This document shows, piece after piece, positions 1-6,441 of a DNA stretch of 21,904 bases. Both the position numbers and the translations under genes were made by a program. The stretch's first letter is position 1, and each line of letters starts with the position of its first letter. Source of the stretch: Chloroflexota bacterium (GTDB lineage Bacteria; Chloroflexota; Dehalococcoidia; SM23-28-2; RBG-16-64-32); contig JADFRV010000013.1 in NCBI GenBank assembly GCA_022561095.1, positions 1-21,904 on the forward strand. The letters run 5' to 3'. A model generated the notes under the pieces. That model worked only from the letters and a program-made list of their open reading frames with translations. It had not been told where the DNA came from and made no database searches.

Positions 1-2
1 AA

Positions 3-128
3 AGATGGGAGGGCGGGGTCGCACAGGGGCCGCTCTGCCTCTGTTACCAGAGCTACGCCGACTTCATGGATTTCGCCGAGGGCTTGCGGGGTAGGCAACA
101 GGCTCAACAAAAGCCCGCCGGGTCCTGA
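3..128 (+). CDS. C-terminal tail of a CDS cut by the window edge, function unknown
   Basis: An open frame enters from the left edge and ends at the TGA at 126-128, giving 41 codons. The tail reads like real protein, with a stretch CYQSYADFMDFAEGLRG followed by a polar Gln-rich end. I do not recognise the family and no domain can be assigned. The stop lies 73 bases before the hemerythrin-like gene on the same strand, so the two could be co-transcribed. It could also be a chance open frame, because it is short and its start is outside the window. Confidence 0.35.
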   Translation, partial: RWEGGVAQGPLCLCYQSYADFMDFAEGLRGRQQAQQKPAGS

Positions 129-201
129 GAGAACGCGCTCCTACCTATTCATCGCGGCGTGTGGCGAGAGGCTCGTATGTTGCAGAACGGAGGATGAAGA
201 G

Positions 202-759
202 TTGAGAGCGACGGAGGTGTTGACGGAGGAGCACCGGACAATTGAGCGGATGCTGGCCGTGCTTGAGGTGGCCGCTCAGCAGTTGCGGGCCAGTGAGCGT
301 GTCCCGGCGGGGCTCTTCCGTGAGGCAGTCGACTTTGTGCGGAACTTTGCGGACAAGTGCCACCACGGCAAGGAGGAGGCTAACCTTTTCCCTCGCCTCG
401 AGGAGCGAGGCGTGTCAAAGGAAGGAGGCCCGCTAGGGGTCATGTTGCACGAGCATAACGTGGGTCGGGAGTACATCGGGGCGATAGACGGCGCGATCGG
501 GGCCTACGAGGAGGGCGACGAGGCGGCGGCACGCGTCATAGAGGAGAACGTGCGCGGGTATATACACCTGCTGCGACACCACATCTGGAAGGAAGAAAAC
601 GTCCTGTTCCCGATGGCCGATGAGGTGCTCAGCGTGGGGGATCAGCGGGAGCTGGAGGAGCGGTTCGAGCAGGTGGAGGCGGAGGTAATGGGCCCCGGGG
701 TCCACGAGCGATATCATGACCTGCTGGACCGTGCCGAGAGGGACATTGGGCTGACATAG
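202..759 (+). CDS. Hemerythrin/HHE cation-binding domain protein
   Basis: The 185-residue cytoplasmic protein has the repeated His/Glu pattern of the HHE four-helix bundle: EEHRTIE at residues 9-15, DKCHHGKEEANLFP near 51-64, LHEHNVGREY near 82-91, and HLLRHHIWKEENVLFP near 123-138. These residues normally hold a non-haem di-iron centre that binds oxygen or senses oxygen, NO or iron. The start is TTG at 202, preceded by GGAGG at 189-193 with suitable spacing; an ATG start would lose the first conserved histidine helix. There is no signal peptide or fused domain. The gene is followed by about 300 bases without a gene and then a convergent cupredoxin gene, so it appears monocistronic or the last gene of an upstream unit. 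The exact ligand and role are not decided by sequence. Confidence 0.88.
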   Translation: MRATEVLTEEHRTIERMLAVLEVAAQQLRASERVPAGLFREAVDFVRNFADKCHHGKEEANLFPRLEERGVSKEGGPLGVMLHEHNVGREYIGAIDGAIGAYEEGDEAAARVIEENVRGYIHLLRHHIWKEENVLFPMADEVLSVGDQRELEERFEQVEAEVMGPGVHERYHDLLDRAERDIGLT

Positions 760-1067
760 GACGGCATGTCTCTGTCTGCCGGTTCTCTGGAGCCTACGGC
801 TATGTCTTGAGGTAGGAGCGGGTCGAGAGAAACGCTCATTCGAGATGCACGACAACGGCGCCCTCGGAAAGCCGAGCTGAAGAGAATTCTCGGCGTCTGG
901 CCCCGCGTGCGTCGGTATGAAGACACTACTTCTTGCCAGACGGCGCTGAAGTTCTGGTCGGACAGACGTACTCTCGGGAACGCAGGCTCAGGCCGGGGGC
1001 GCACGGAGGACAGAAGCGGGAGGAACACCTTTCGATGCCCCTCCCGGCTGTATCAGAGAGAACCAGG
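760..1067. other. Intergenic region between convergent genes with two possible hairpins
   Basis: No convincing gene is present. Three segments can pair in alternative ways: CTCGG (863-867), CCGAG (872-876) and CTCGG (889-893), with the 10-base palindrome GAGAATTCTC at 882-891 between them. Nearer the cupredoxin gene, CGGGAGG at 1017-1023 pairs with CCTCCCG at 1040-1046 around a 16-base loop. In the direction of the cupredoxin transcript this second hairpin lies just past the stop codon. It is followed only by CTTCT rather than a T-run, so a terminator role is possible but weak. Confidence 0.35.
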
Positions 1068-1673
1068 CTACTCTTCGATTACGATCTTTCCCACCATGCC
1101 AGCCTCCCGGTGGCCAGGGACGGAGCAGTAGAACTCATACTCGCCCGCCTCAGTCGCCTCAAAGACCAGCTCCCCGTAGTCATTCGCTTCCGCCGCGATG
1201 TGGAGGGGCTGGAGGCTGACCTGCGCCTCGGGGTCCATTTCGTGGTCGTCATCGTCAGCCGCCATAGCGTCATGGTCACCGTGGCTGGCGCCGCTCGCCT
1301 CCATGACGATAAACTCATCCTCGTCAGTGGTGTAGTCATGGAGAACCGGGTCGTGGTTCTCCAGTCGCAGCCGTATCGTCTCCCCGACCTTGACGGTGAC
1401 CGTCTCAGGCACGAACCTGAAATCCTCTGTACGCATGGTGATTACGCGTTCCTCGCCCGCGGGGTCCATGAACATCTCGGCGTCCGCGTGCTCGTTGGCG
1501 TCATCGTGGTCATCCACGCCGTCGATGTGCTCGACCACCTGATCGGTTCCCCTGCCCTCGACGGCGCCGTCGCTGCCGCCGAAGGAGGTGGGACCCCAGA
1601 TGAGCACCCCCAGGCCCACCGCCAGCAGGCCAACTGCGGTAACCCACAGGACTTTCGTTATATCAATCCTCAT
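1068..1673 (-). CDS. Membrane-anchored cupredoxin (type 1 copper protein)
   Basis: The protein has 201 residues from the ATG at 1671-1673. This start has AGAGGTG just upstream and places a hydrophobic segment (residues about 8-27) right at the N-terminus; a longer frame from 1766 would bury it. No lipobox Cys is visible, so it is probably an uncleaved anchor facing outside. A plastocyanin-like fold follows, with the type 1 copper set His112 (VLHDY), Cys183, His188 (CSVPGH) and Met193 (GMVGK). Two acidic, His-rich stretches, at about 44-66 and 129-148, are unusual for a simple plastocyanin and could bind extra metal. A blue-copper electron carrier or copper-holding protein is the likely role. 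It diverges from the response regulator gene, and the 142-base gap contains a palindrome. Confidence 0.88.
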   Translation of the reverse strand: MRIDITKVLWVTAVGLLAVGLGVLIWGPTSFGGSDGAVEGRGTDQVVEHIDGVDDHDDANEHADAEMFMDPAGEERVITMRTEDFRFVPETVTVKVGETIRLRLENHDPVLHDYTTDEDEFIVMEASGASHGDHDAMAADDDDHEMDPEAQVSLQPLHIAAEANDYGELVFEATEAGEYEFYCSVPGHREAGMVGKIVIEE

Positions 1674-1758
1674 GTTGCACCTCTTTCCATGTTTTCTTCC
1701 TGTCTCCATTGTTCCCCCAACGGCCCCTACCCTTGATCCAGGCGATGGCGTAGCGAGA

Positions 1759-1776
1759 CTAAGCAAAATCGCTTAG
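1759..1776. promoter_or_regulatory. Palindrome in the divergent intergenic region, possible operator
   Basis: CTAAGCAAAATCGCTTAG has perfect 6-base arms around a 6-base centre. It lies between the divergent cupredoxin and response regulator genes, about 40 bases before the regulator start. That placement suits a binding site controlling one or both. No good -35/-10 pair could be placed around it. A chance palindrome of this length is not excluded. Confidence 0.35.
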
Positions 1777-1815
1777 AGGCGGTCGCCCAAGGAAGGAGGC
1801 TGATAGAATTAGGCT

Positions 1816-2493
1816 GTGGGAATGGATGCGGGCAAACTAATAAGGATCGTCATCGCTGATGACCACGCCCTGGTACGCGAGGGGACGCGGCAGATTCTGG
1901 AGGACCATCCGGGCCTTGTGGTGGCGGGGGAGGCCCAGGACGGCGAGGAGGCGGTTGCGATAGTCTCGCGCCTGCAGCCGGACGTGGTGCTGATGGACAT
2001 CTCTATGCCTAAGATGAACGGAATCGAGGCCACCCGCCTCATAAAGAAAGAATCGCCATCAACCAGCGTCCTCATCCTAACCGCCTACGACGATGATCAG
2101 TACATCTTCGCTCTTCTGGACGCCGGCGCGGCGGGGTACCTGCTCAAGAACGTGCGCGGCGAGGAGCTGGCGCAGGCGGTGCGGGCGGTGGCCGAGGGCG
2201 AATCCGTGCTCCACCCCGCCATCGCCGCCAAGGTGTTCAAGCGCTACACTGATTCCGGCCGGGCCACCGCTCCAGAGGAGGTGGAGCCCCTGACCGAGCG
2301 GGAGTTCGAGGTGCTGGCCATGGCGGCAAGGGGGCTCAGCAACAAGATGATCGCCCGCGAGCTCAGCCTGAGCGATCGCACAGTCCAGGTGCACCTCAGC
2401 AACATCTTCGGCAAGCTGGGTGTCGCCTCCCGGACGGAGGCGGTGATCACCGCCCTCCGGCGCGGCTTGCTGCGGCTAGAGGAGATATCGTGA
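1816..2493 (+). CDS. NarL/FixJ-family response regulator (REC-LuxR HTH)
   Basis: The 225-residue DNA-binding regulator has a receiver domain at residues about 9-125, with acidic pocket Asp15-Asp16, phosphoacceptor Asp61 (LMDISMP), a Thr at 89 and Lys111 (LLKN). A GerE/LuxR helix-turn-helix follows at about 157-215 (LTEREFEVLAMAARGLSNK, then RTVQVHLSNIFGKL). The start is uncertain: GTG at 1816 or ATG at 1822 two codons later. The best Shine-Dalgarno-like GGAGG (1795-1799) is 16 bases from GTG, longer than usual. The stop overlaps the kinase start in GTGA at 2490-2493, so the pair is translationally coupled and very likely cognate. Regulator-first order is typical for this class. Targets are unknown; the divergent cupredoxin gene is a natural candidate. 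Confidence 0.93.
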   Translation: MGMDAGKLIRIVIADDHALVREGTRQILEDHPGLVVAGEAQDGEEAVAIVSRLQPDVVLMDISMPKMNGIEATRLIKKESPSTSVLILTAYDDDQYIFALLDAGAAGYLLKNVRGEELAQAVRAVAEGESVLHPAIAAKVFKRYTDSGRATAPEEVEPLTEREFEVLAMAARGLSNKMIARELSLSDRTVQVHLSNIFGKLGVASRTEAVITALRRGLLRLEEIS

Positions 2494-3941
2494 GGGACGT
2501 CCAGTCTCCCGCAGCCGCCCAGGAGTGGCCCTGGCGCCAGGGGCCATCGGCAGTGCTGGCCAGCCTCCGCCGCCGCTGGTATGAAGCCCGCTTCTGGCTC
2601 ATCCAGGCGATGATCCTGACGGTCACCGTCGTCCACTATACGGTGGAAGCTTTCCCCGTCGATGACTCCATCTCCACCGTCCACCACATCCCGGTGATCC
2701 TCTACCTGATCCCCGTGGTCTACGCCAGCCTTCACTACGGCTGGGAAGGCGGGGTGCTGACGGCGCTGTGGGCCGGCCTGCTGACCGTGCCCAGCATGGC
2801 GATATCGCATAGGTCGGACTACCACTGGGTGGGCGAGCTGGGCCAGGTAGCTGTTACGCTGCTGGTGGGCGCCGTGCTGGCCTGGCGGGTCAAGCTGGAG
2901 GCGGAGCAGCGGCAGCGGGCGGAACGCAGCAGCGCCGAACTGGCCATCTCTGAGGAGAAGTACCGCAGCATCTACGAGAACGCGGGGGATCCCATACTGG
3001 TGTGCGACAGCCGCGGCCGTATCGCCGCCGCCAACGAGGCGGCGGCCCTGATGTCCGGCTATCCCGCCACCGAACTGCCTGGGATGCTGGCGGAGCGCCT
3101 GTTCGGTCTAGAAGGGTGGCGACTCCTGGTAAATCCCGCCGAGCAGGAGCCCCACGACCGCCTTCGGTTAGTGCTCACCAGGCAGGACGGCTCGACGGCG
3201 CTGGTGGACGCCACACGCACGGCGCTGGCGGGCGACGGTGAGGGGTCTGCTGTGCAGGCGATCCTGCGCGACGTCACCGAGGAGGAGCGCCGTCACGAGG
3301 AGATGCGCACCTACGTTCGTGAGGTGACGCGGGCCCAGGAGGAGGAGCGCACGCGTATCGCCCGTGAACTGCACGACGATACCGCCCAGTCGCTGGTCCT
3401 CCTCTGTCGCGGTCTGGACGCCATCTCCAGAGAAGTCAGCCCAAGCGAGAAGCTGGACGAGATGCGCAGCCTGGCCGAGTCCGCACTGGAGGGCGTGCGG
3501 CGGTTCAGCCGCGACCTTCGACCGTCAATTCTGGATGACCTAGGGCTGCTGCCCGCCATCGAATGGGTGGCCGCCGAGATGACCCGCAGGGGCGCGGCCA
3601 GCGCCTCGGTCAAAGTGGAGGGGACCCCCCGCCGGCTGTCGGCCGAATCAGAGCTGGTGCTGTTCAGGATCGCCCAGGAGGCGCTGCGCAACGTCGAGAA
3701 GCACGCTGGCCCGTGCTCCGTCAGCGTTGAGGTGAGCTTCGGCTCGGAGGACGCGACCCTGTCCGTCACCGATAACGGCCAGGGGTTTGAGCTGCCAGAG
3801 GCGGGCCAGCTGGCCCAGTTGGGGAAGCTCGGCCTCCTGGGGATGCAAGAGCGCGCCCAGCTCCTGGGTGCGGAGTTCACCATCCAGTCGCGCCCGGGCC
3901 AGGGCACCAGCGTGCGGGTGAGGCTGCCCACCAAGGGCTAG
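2490..3941 (+). CDS. PAS-containing sensor histidine kinase, NarL-partner type (HisKA_3)
   Basis: This 483-residue membrane kinase begins at a GTG that overlaps the regulator stop, with GGAG at 2481-2484 as ribosome site. Hydrophobic segments lie at about 35-50, 64-82, 88-106 and 117-133, giving a small integral-membrane N-terminus without an obvious large extracellular loop. A PAS domain follows at about 154-265 (ISEEKYRSIYENAGDPIL). The dimerisation/phosphoacceptor helix contains His295 in RIARELHDDTAQ, the HisKA_3 signature. The ATPase domain shows the N-box with Asn401 (EALRNVEKHAG), DNGQGF at 428-433 and GLLGMQERAQLLG near 448-460. It should phosphorylate Asp61 of the adjacent regulator. 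What the PAS or membrane part senses cannot be read from sequence; no haem-binding or Cys signature was evident. Confidence 0.93.
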   Translation: MRDVQSPAAAQEWPWRQGPSAVLASLRRRWYEARFWLIQAMILTVTVVHYTVEAFPVDDSISTVHHIPVILYLIPVVYASLHYGWEGGVLTALWAGLLTVPSMAISHRSDYHWVGELGQVAVTLLVGAVLAWRVKLEAEQRQRAERSSAELAISEEKYRSIYENAGDPILVCDSRGRIAAANEAAALMSGYPATELPGMLAERLFGLEGWRLLVNPAEQEPHDRLRLVLTRQDGSTALVDATRTALAGDGEGSAVQAILRDVTEEERRHEEMRTYVREVTRAQEEERTRIARELHDDTAQSLVLLCRGLDAISREVSPSEKLDEMRSLAESALEGVRRFSRDLRPSILDDLGLLPAIEWVAAEMTRRGAASASVKVEGTPRRLSAESELVLFRIAQEALRNVEKHAGPCSVSVEVSFGSEDATLSVTDNGQGFELPEAGQLAQLGKLGLLGMQERAQLLGAEFTIQSRPGQGTSVRVRLPTKG

Positions 3942-4221
3942 AGCGCCGCGTGGCTCAAATCCCGTTTGCATTCGCTCCTACGAGCGCCGCGTCGCTTGGA
4001 CTCGCTGAGGGACTGGCACCAGACTCTTGACTTCTGCTCACCGGCGAGCGATGAATGACATCGGGCTGGCCGTTGCTGCCGTCGGGGTCAGGTCTTGCCA
4101 GCCTCCGTATAGCACCGGGGTAGCCGCGACCGTCCAGAGGCCTCATTTCACCCTGTTATTACCCCGGTTTCACCCCGACTTTTGAATCTGGCGGCTTAGC
4201 AATTATGCCCGACCAGGGTTC
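3942..4221. other. Gene-free spacer after the two-component system
   Basis: No coding frame with family resemblance was seen on either strand. An 11-base direct repeat, GAGCGCCGCGT, occurs at 3941-3951 and 3982-3992. Base composition is less GC-rich in 4140-4200 than in the flanking genes. This leads into the tRNA-like remnants and looks like the edge of an old insertion site. Confidence 0.4.
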
Positions 4222-4266
4222 TTCCCAAGCAGAGGGCCACGGGTTCGATCCCCGTCCCCCGTTCCA
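4222..4266 (+). pseudogene. 3' half of a tRNA-Gly(CCC), anticodon loop to CCA; possible attachment-site remnant
   Basis: Read as tRNA, TTCCCAA at 4222-4228 is a 7-base anticodon loop (CCC) and GCAGA is the 3' side of its stem. GGGCC follows as variable loop. The T-arm is perfect: ACGGG (4239-4243), loop TTCGATC, CCCGT (4251-4255). CCCCCGT then T and CCA (4264-4266) complete the acceptor side, and U73 suits glycine. The 5' half does not match: GGTTC precedes the loop instead of TCTGC, and no strand complementary to CCCCCGT lies about 70 bases upstream. This is therefore a 3' fragment, not a working tRNA. Such fragments are typical cores left when integrative elements use a tRNA 3' end as attachment site. 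No integrase is in view. Confidence 0.6.
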
Positions 4267-4288
4267 ATATTAGAAGAGGGGTCATCGA

Positions 4289-4357
4289 GATGGTCGTCGC
4301 ATGACGGCCATCTGCTTTCTAGGCAGAGGGTCGTGGGCTAGTCTCGGCACCTGAGAC
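4289..4357 (+). pseudogene. Decayed tRNA-Arg(TCT)-like unit with three consecutive hairpins
   Basis: Three stem-loops follow one another. First, a 10-bp stem 4289-4298/4303-4312 with one G-U pair and loop GCAT. Second, TCTGC/GCAGA (4311-4315/4323-4327) around the 7-base loop TTTCTAG, which matches an anticodon arm reading TCT. Third, GTCTC/GAGAC (4341-4345/4353-4357) around 7 bases. The stretch GCAGAGGG to GGG at 4323-4337 resembles the same part of the tRNA-Gly fragment 94 bases upstream. The T-arm is not intact (GTGGGCTAGTCT followed by non-pairing bases) and there is no acceptor stem or CCA. It may be a tRNA relic or an unrelated structured RNA. Confidence 0.3.
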
Positions 4358-4452
4358 GTCGACCGCCTTCGGGAGCATTGACACGTCCACACGAAGGGGC
4401 TAGGCTGTGGGGGCTCAAAACTCATCCGCATCATGCTGGTTGACTATCATCT

Positions 4453-4605
4453 ACCGTTCGAGGCAATCTGAGGGCGGACCACCATATCATAATCAACGAG
4501 CGGCACCTTCGGCTCGTCCCGAAGGAGTACGCAGCCCACTACAATAAGGGGCGGCCGCACCGCTCACTCGACTTGGGGGCGCTGTACGGCACTTGGGCTG
4601 GATAG
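4453..4605 (+). pseudogene. C-terminal remnant of an integrase-core (rve-type) transposase
   Basis: One open frame reads TVR, then HHIIINERHLRLVPKEYAAH, then YNKGRPHRSL, ending at TAG 4603-4605. The pattern NERHL...EY..HYN..RPHRSL is the characteristic C-terminal end of DDE integrase-core transposases of the IS3/IS481 type. The rest of the catalytic domain is missing: a TGA at 4441-4443 closes the frame upstream and no DDE residues could be found nearby. No terminal inverted repeats were recognised. It is a dead insertion sequence remnant directly in front of the sugar operon, whose promoter may lie within or beside it. Confidence 0.75.
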
Positions 4606-4643
4606 CGACCACAGGCAAAGGGGTATTCACTGGAGAGCTTGCG

Positions 4644-5465
4644 ATGATACGGGCCATCATGTTCGACCTGGACGGTGTTGTGGTGCAGTCAGAGAAGCTG
4701 AAGGCCCAGGCGTACGCCATGGCGGTCCAGCGCCTGCGGGGGCTCGCGGAGCCCGACCCGCGGGCGATCGAGGCATACCGAACTATCGTGGGGGCCAGCA
4801 GGGAGGTGGCGGCCCAGTTCGTGGTAGATCAGCTAGGGCTGGAGCCGGACCTCGCGCCCCTGATGGAGAAGTATGGAGTCAGCCAGCCGTGGCAGGCGCT
4901 CACCGAAATTCGGACGGCTATATACAACGATATGGTGGCCGACCCTCAGGTGCTCCGAGATAACCAGTGGCCGCACACCGTCGGCCTGCTGCGCCTTGCC
5001 AAAGAGAGCGGCTGCCTGACCGGGCTGGCGACCAGTTCATTGCGCGATATGACGCTCCACGCCCTGCGTGCCTTGGATCTTGAGCGGTCGCTGGATCTAG
5101 TGCTGACCCGCGAGGACGTGGAGAAACCCAAGCCGGACCCGGAGATATATCTGCTAGCGGCTCAAAGGTTCGAGCTACCACCGGAGGAGATGCTGGTGGT
5201 GGAGGACTCTCCCAACGGTGTGCGGGCGGCCGTTGCCGCCGGCATGAACGTTATCGCTTTCGCCACGCCCTTCACCGTCAAAGGGCTCCATGAGAGCAAG
5301 GTGCTGGACCACAAGTGGATTCTCCATGAGTCGGACAAGCTACTGGACATGGCTCAGCGGGTGATCCGGGAGCACGAGCGGAACGTACACGGTGAGAAGG
5401 ACCCGCAGCAGACGCGGCTGGGAGTCCCACCCGCCACCGAGGAGGACCGAGCTGATGCTGGTTAA
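4644..5465 (+). CDS. HAD-superfamily sugar-phosphate phosphatase / beta-phosphoglucomutase-like
   Basis: This cytoplasmic protein has 273 residues. The start is the ATG at 4644, with GGAGAG at 4632-4637; an upstream TTG frame adds 17 residues without domain content and overlaps the transposase remnant. Motif I is FDLDGVV with nucleophile Asp8 and general acid Asp10. Motif II lies near TSS (about 131-133), motif III Lys in KPKPDPE (about 156-162), and motif IV in VVEDSPNGVRAAVAAGM near 182-198. The helical cap between motifs I and II is of the beta-PGM/phosphoglycolate phosphatase kind. A tail of about 40 polar residues is poorly conserved in the family. It opens the sugar operon, so dephosphorylation or phosphate transfer on a sugar phosphate is likely, but the substrate cannot be read. 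Its stop overlaps the aldolase start by 11 bases. Confidence 0.85.
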   Translation: MIRAIMFDLDGVVVQSEKLKAQAYAMAVQRLRGLAEPDPRAIEAYRTIVGASREVAAQFVVDQLGLEPDLAPLMEKYGVSQPWQALTEIRTAIYNDMVADPQVLRDNQWPHTVGLLRLAKESGCLTGLATSSLRDMTLHALRALDLERSLDLVLTREDVEKPKPDPEIYLLAAQRFELPPEEMLVVEDSPNGVRAAVAAGMNVIAFATPFTVKGLHESKVLDHKWILHESDKLLDMAQRVIREHERNVHGEKDPQQTRLGVPPATEEDRADAG

Positions 5466-6375
5466 CCCGCTCGAGTACCTGAGAGCGGGCCGCGCGGACG
5501 GCTGGGCGGTCGGGGGGTTCAACGTCTACAACCTGGAGTCCGCTCGCGCCGTCGTCGCCGCGGCGACGAACCTGAGAGCGCCGGTCATGGTGCAGACCTC
5601 GGAAGGCGCCGTAAAGCATGCCGGCTTCGGCAACATCGCTTCCATCGTGCGCCGCCTCGCCGATGAGGCGTCGGTCCCGGTCGCTCTTCATATGGACCAC
5701 GGCAAGAGCATCGAGGTAGCGAGGGAGGCGGTGGGGGCCGGATACACCTCGGTGATGATCGACACGTCGCGGCTGCCGCTGGCGGAGAACATCGCCGCCA
5801 CGCGGGAGATCGTAGAGTACGCTCACGACAGCGACGTCCAGGTGGAAGCGGAGATCGGCAAGCTCGCCGGCATCGAGGACCTGGGCGAGGTGCCGGCGGA
5901 AGCCACCTTCACGGTGCCGGAGGAGGCGGTGCGGTTCGTCGCCGAGACGGGCGTCGACTCGCTAACGATCACCATCGGAACCTCGCACGGCGCTTTCAAG
6001 TTCAAGGGCGAACCGCGGCTCGATTTCGACCGTCTGGCCGCCATCGCTAAACTCATCGACAATCCGATCGTGCTTCACGGCGCCTCGGCGGTCCGCGAGG
6101 AGGACGTGGCGTTCGCCGAACGGTACGGCGCCCGGCTGCCGAAGGCCACAGGCATCCCGGAGGAGTTCATCAAGCGCGCCATCTCACTGGGCGTGGCGAA
6201 GATCAACACCGATTCCGACCTGAGGCTGGCCGCTCTGGGCCGGATGCGTCAGGTCCTGACGGAGCGGCCGGATATTTTTAACCTCTACCAGCTGATGGGC
6301 GAGGTTGAAGGCGCTGTAAGGGAGACAGTTGAGGCGCGCATCCGCCTGTTCGGCAGCGAGGGTAAGGCGGTGTAG
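5455..6375 (+). CDS. fba: Class II fructose/tagatose-bisphosphate aldolase
   Basis: This 306-residue zinc aldolase interconverts fructose-1,6-bisphosphate with dihydroxyacetone phosphate and glyceraldehyde-3-phosphate. The ATG at 5455 with GAGGAGGA at 5440-5447 fits the normal family N-terminus (LVNPLEYL...GWAVGGFNVYNLES). Visible motifs are the zinc/substrate loop HMDHGK (about 79-84), VEAEIGKLAG in place of the usual VEGELG (about 129-138), GTSHGAFK (about 177-184) carrying a zinc-binding His, and LHGAS (about 208-212). Length is normal. It sits second in the operon, feeding triose and hexose phosphates to transketolase and transaldolase. The VEAEIG variant and the family's broad specificity leave tagatose- or another ketose-bisphosphate possible. 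Confidence 0.92.
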   Translation: MLVNPLEYLRAGRADGWAVGGFNVYNLESARAVVAAATNLRAPVMVQTSEGAVKHAGFGNIASIVRRLADEASVPVALHMDHGKSIEVAREAVGAGYTSVMIDTSRLPLAENIAATREIVEYAHDSDVQVEAEIGKLAGIEDLGEVPAEATFTVPEEAVRFVAETGVDSLTITIGTSHGAFKFKGEPRLDFDRLAAIAKLIDNPIVLHGASAVREEDVAFAERYGARLPKATGIPEEFIKRAISLGVAKINTDSDLRLAALGRMRQVLTERPDIFNLYQLMGEVEGAVRETVEARIRLFGSEGKAV

Positions 6376-6411
6376 GATTGGTTGATATCAGATCCTGCGA
6401 ACGGGCCGGAT

Positions 6412-6432
6412 CTTGTCAAATAAGTTGACGAG
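6412..6432 (+). repeat. Inverted repeat just before the rhodanese gene
   Basis: CTTGTCAA and TTGACGAG pair over 8 bases (one T-G) around ATAAG. It ends about 10 bases before the ATG at 6442 and touches the AGGGAGGA ribosome site. A hairpin here could affect initiation. Nothing else supports a regulatory role. Confidence 0.25.
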
Positions 6433-6441
6433 GGAGGACGT

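Noticed and set aside
933..1736. 267-residue open frame on the + strand
   Set aside because: It is antisense to the cupredoxin, whose copper ligands, anchor and ribosome site are convincing.
3955..4146. 63-residue - strand frame in the scar region, considered as an integrase tail
   Set aside because: No tyrosine-recombinase motif (R..H..R..Y) could be seen.
4222..4266. A functional tRNA-Gly gene
   Set aside because: The 5' acceptor, D-arm and 5' anticodon stem do not pair; only the 3' half is present.
4439..4470. TTGACT near 4439 as the -35 of the sugar operon promoter
   Set aside because: No acceptable -10 hexamer lies 16-19 bases downstream.
6384..6412. TGATATCA palindrome and GATCC/GGATC arms between the aldolase and rhodanese genes
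   Set aside because: They are short, unsupported by spacing or a T-run, and likely chance. No CRISPR array or tandem repeats were seen anywhere in the window either.
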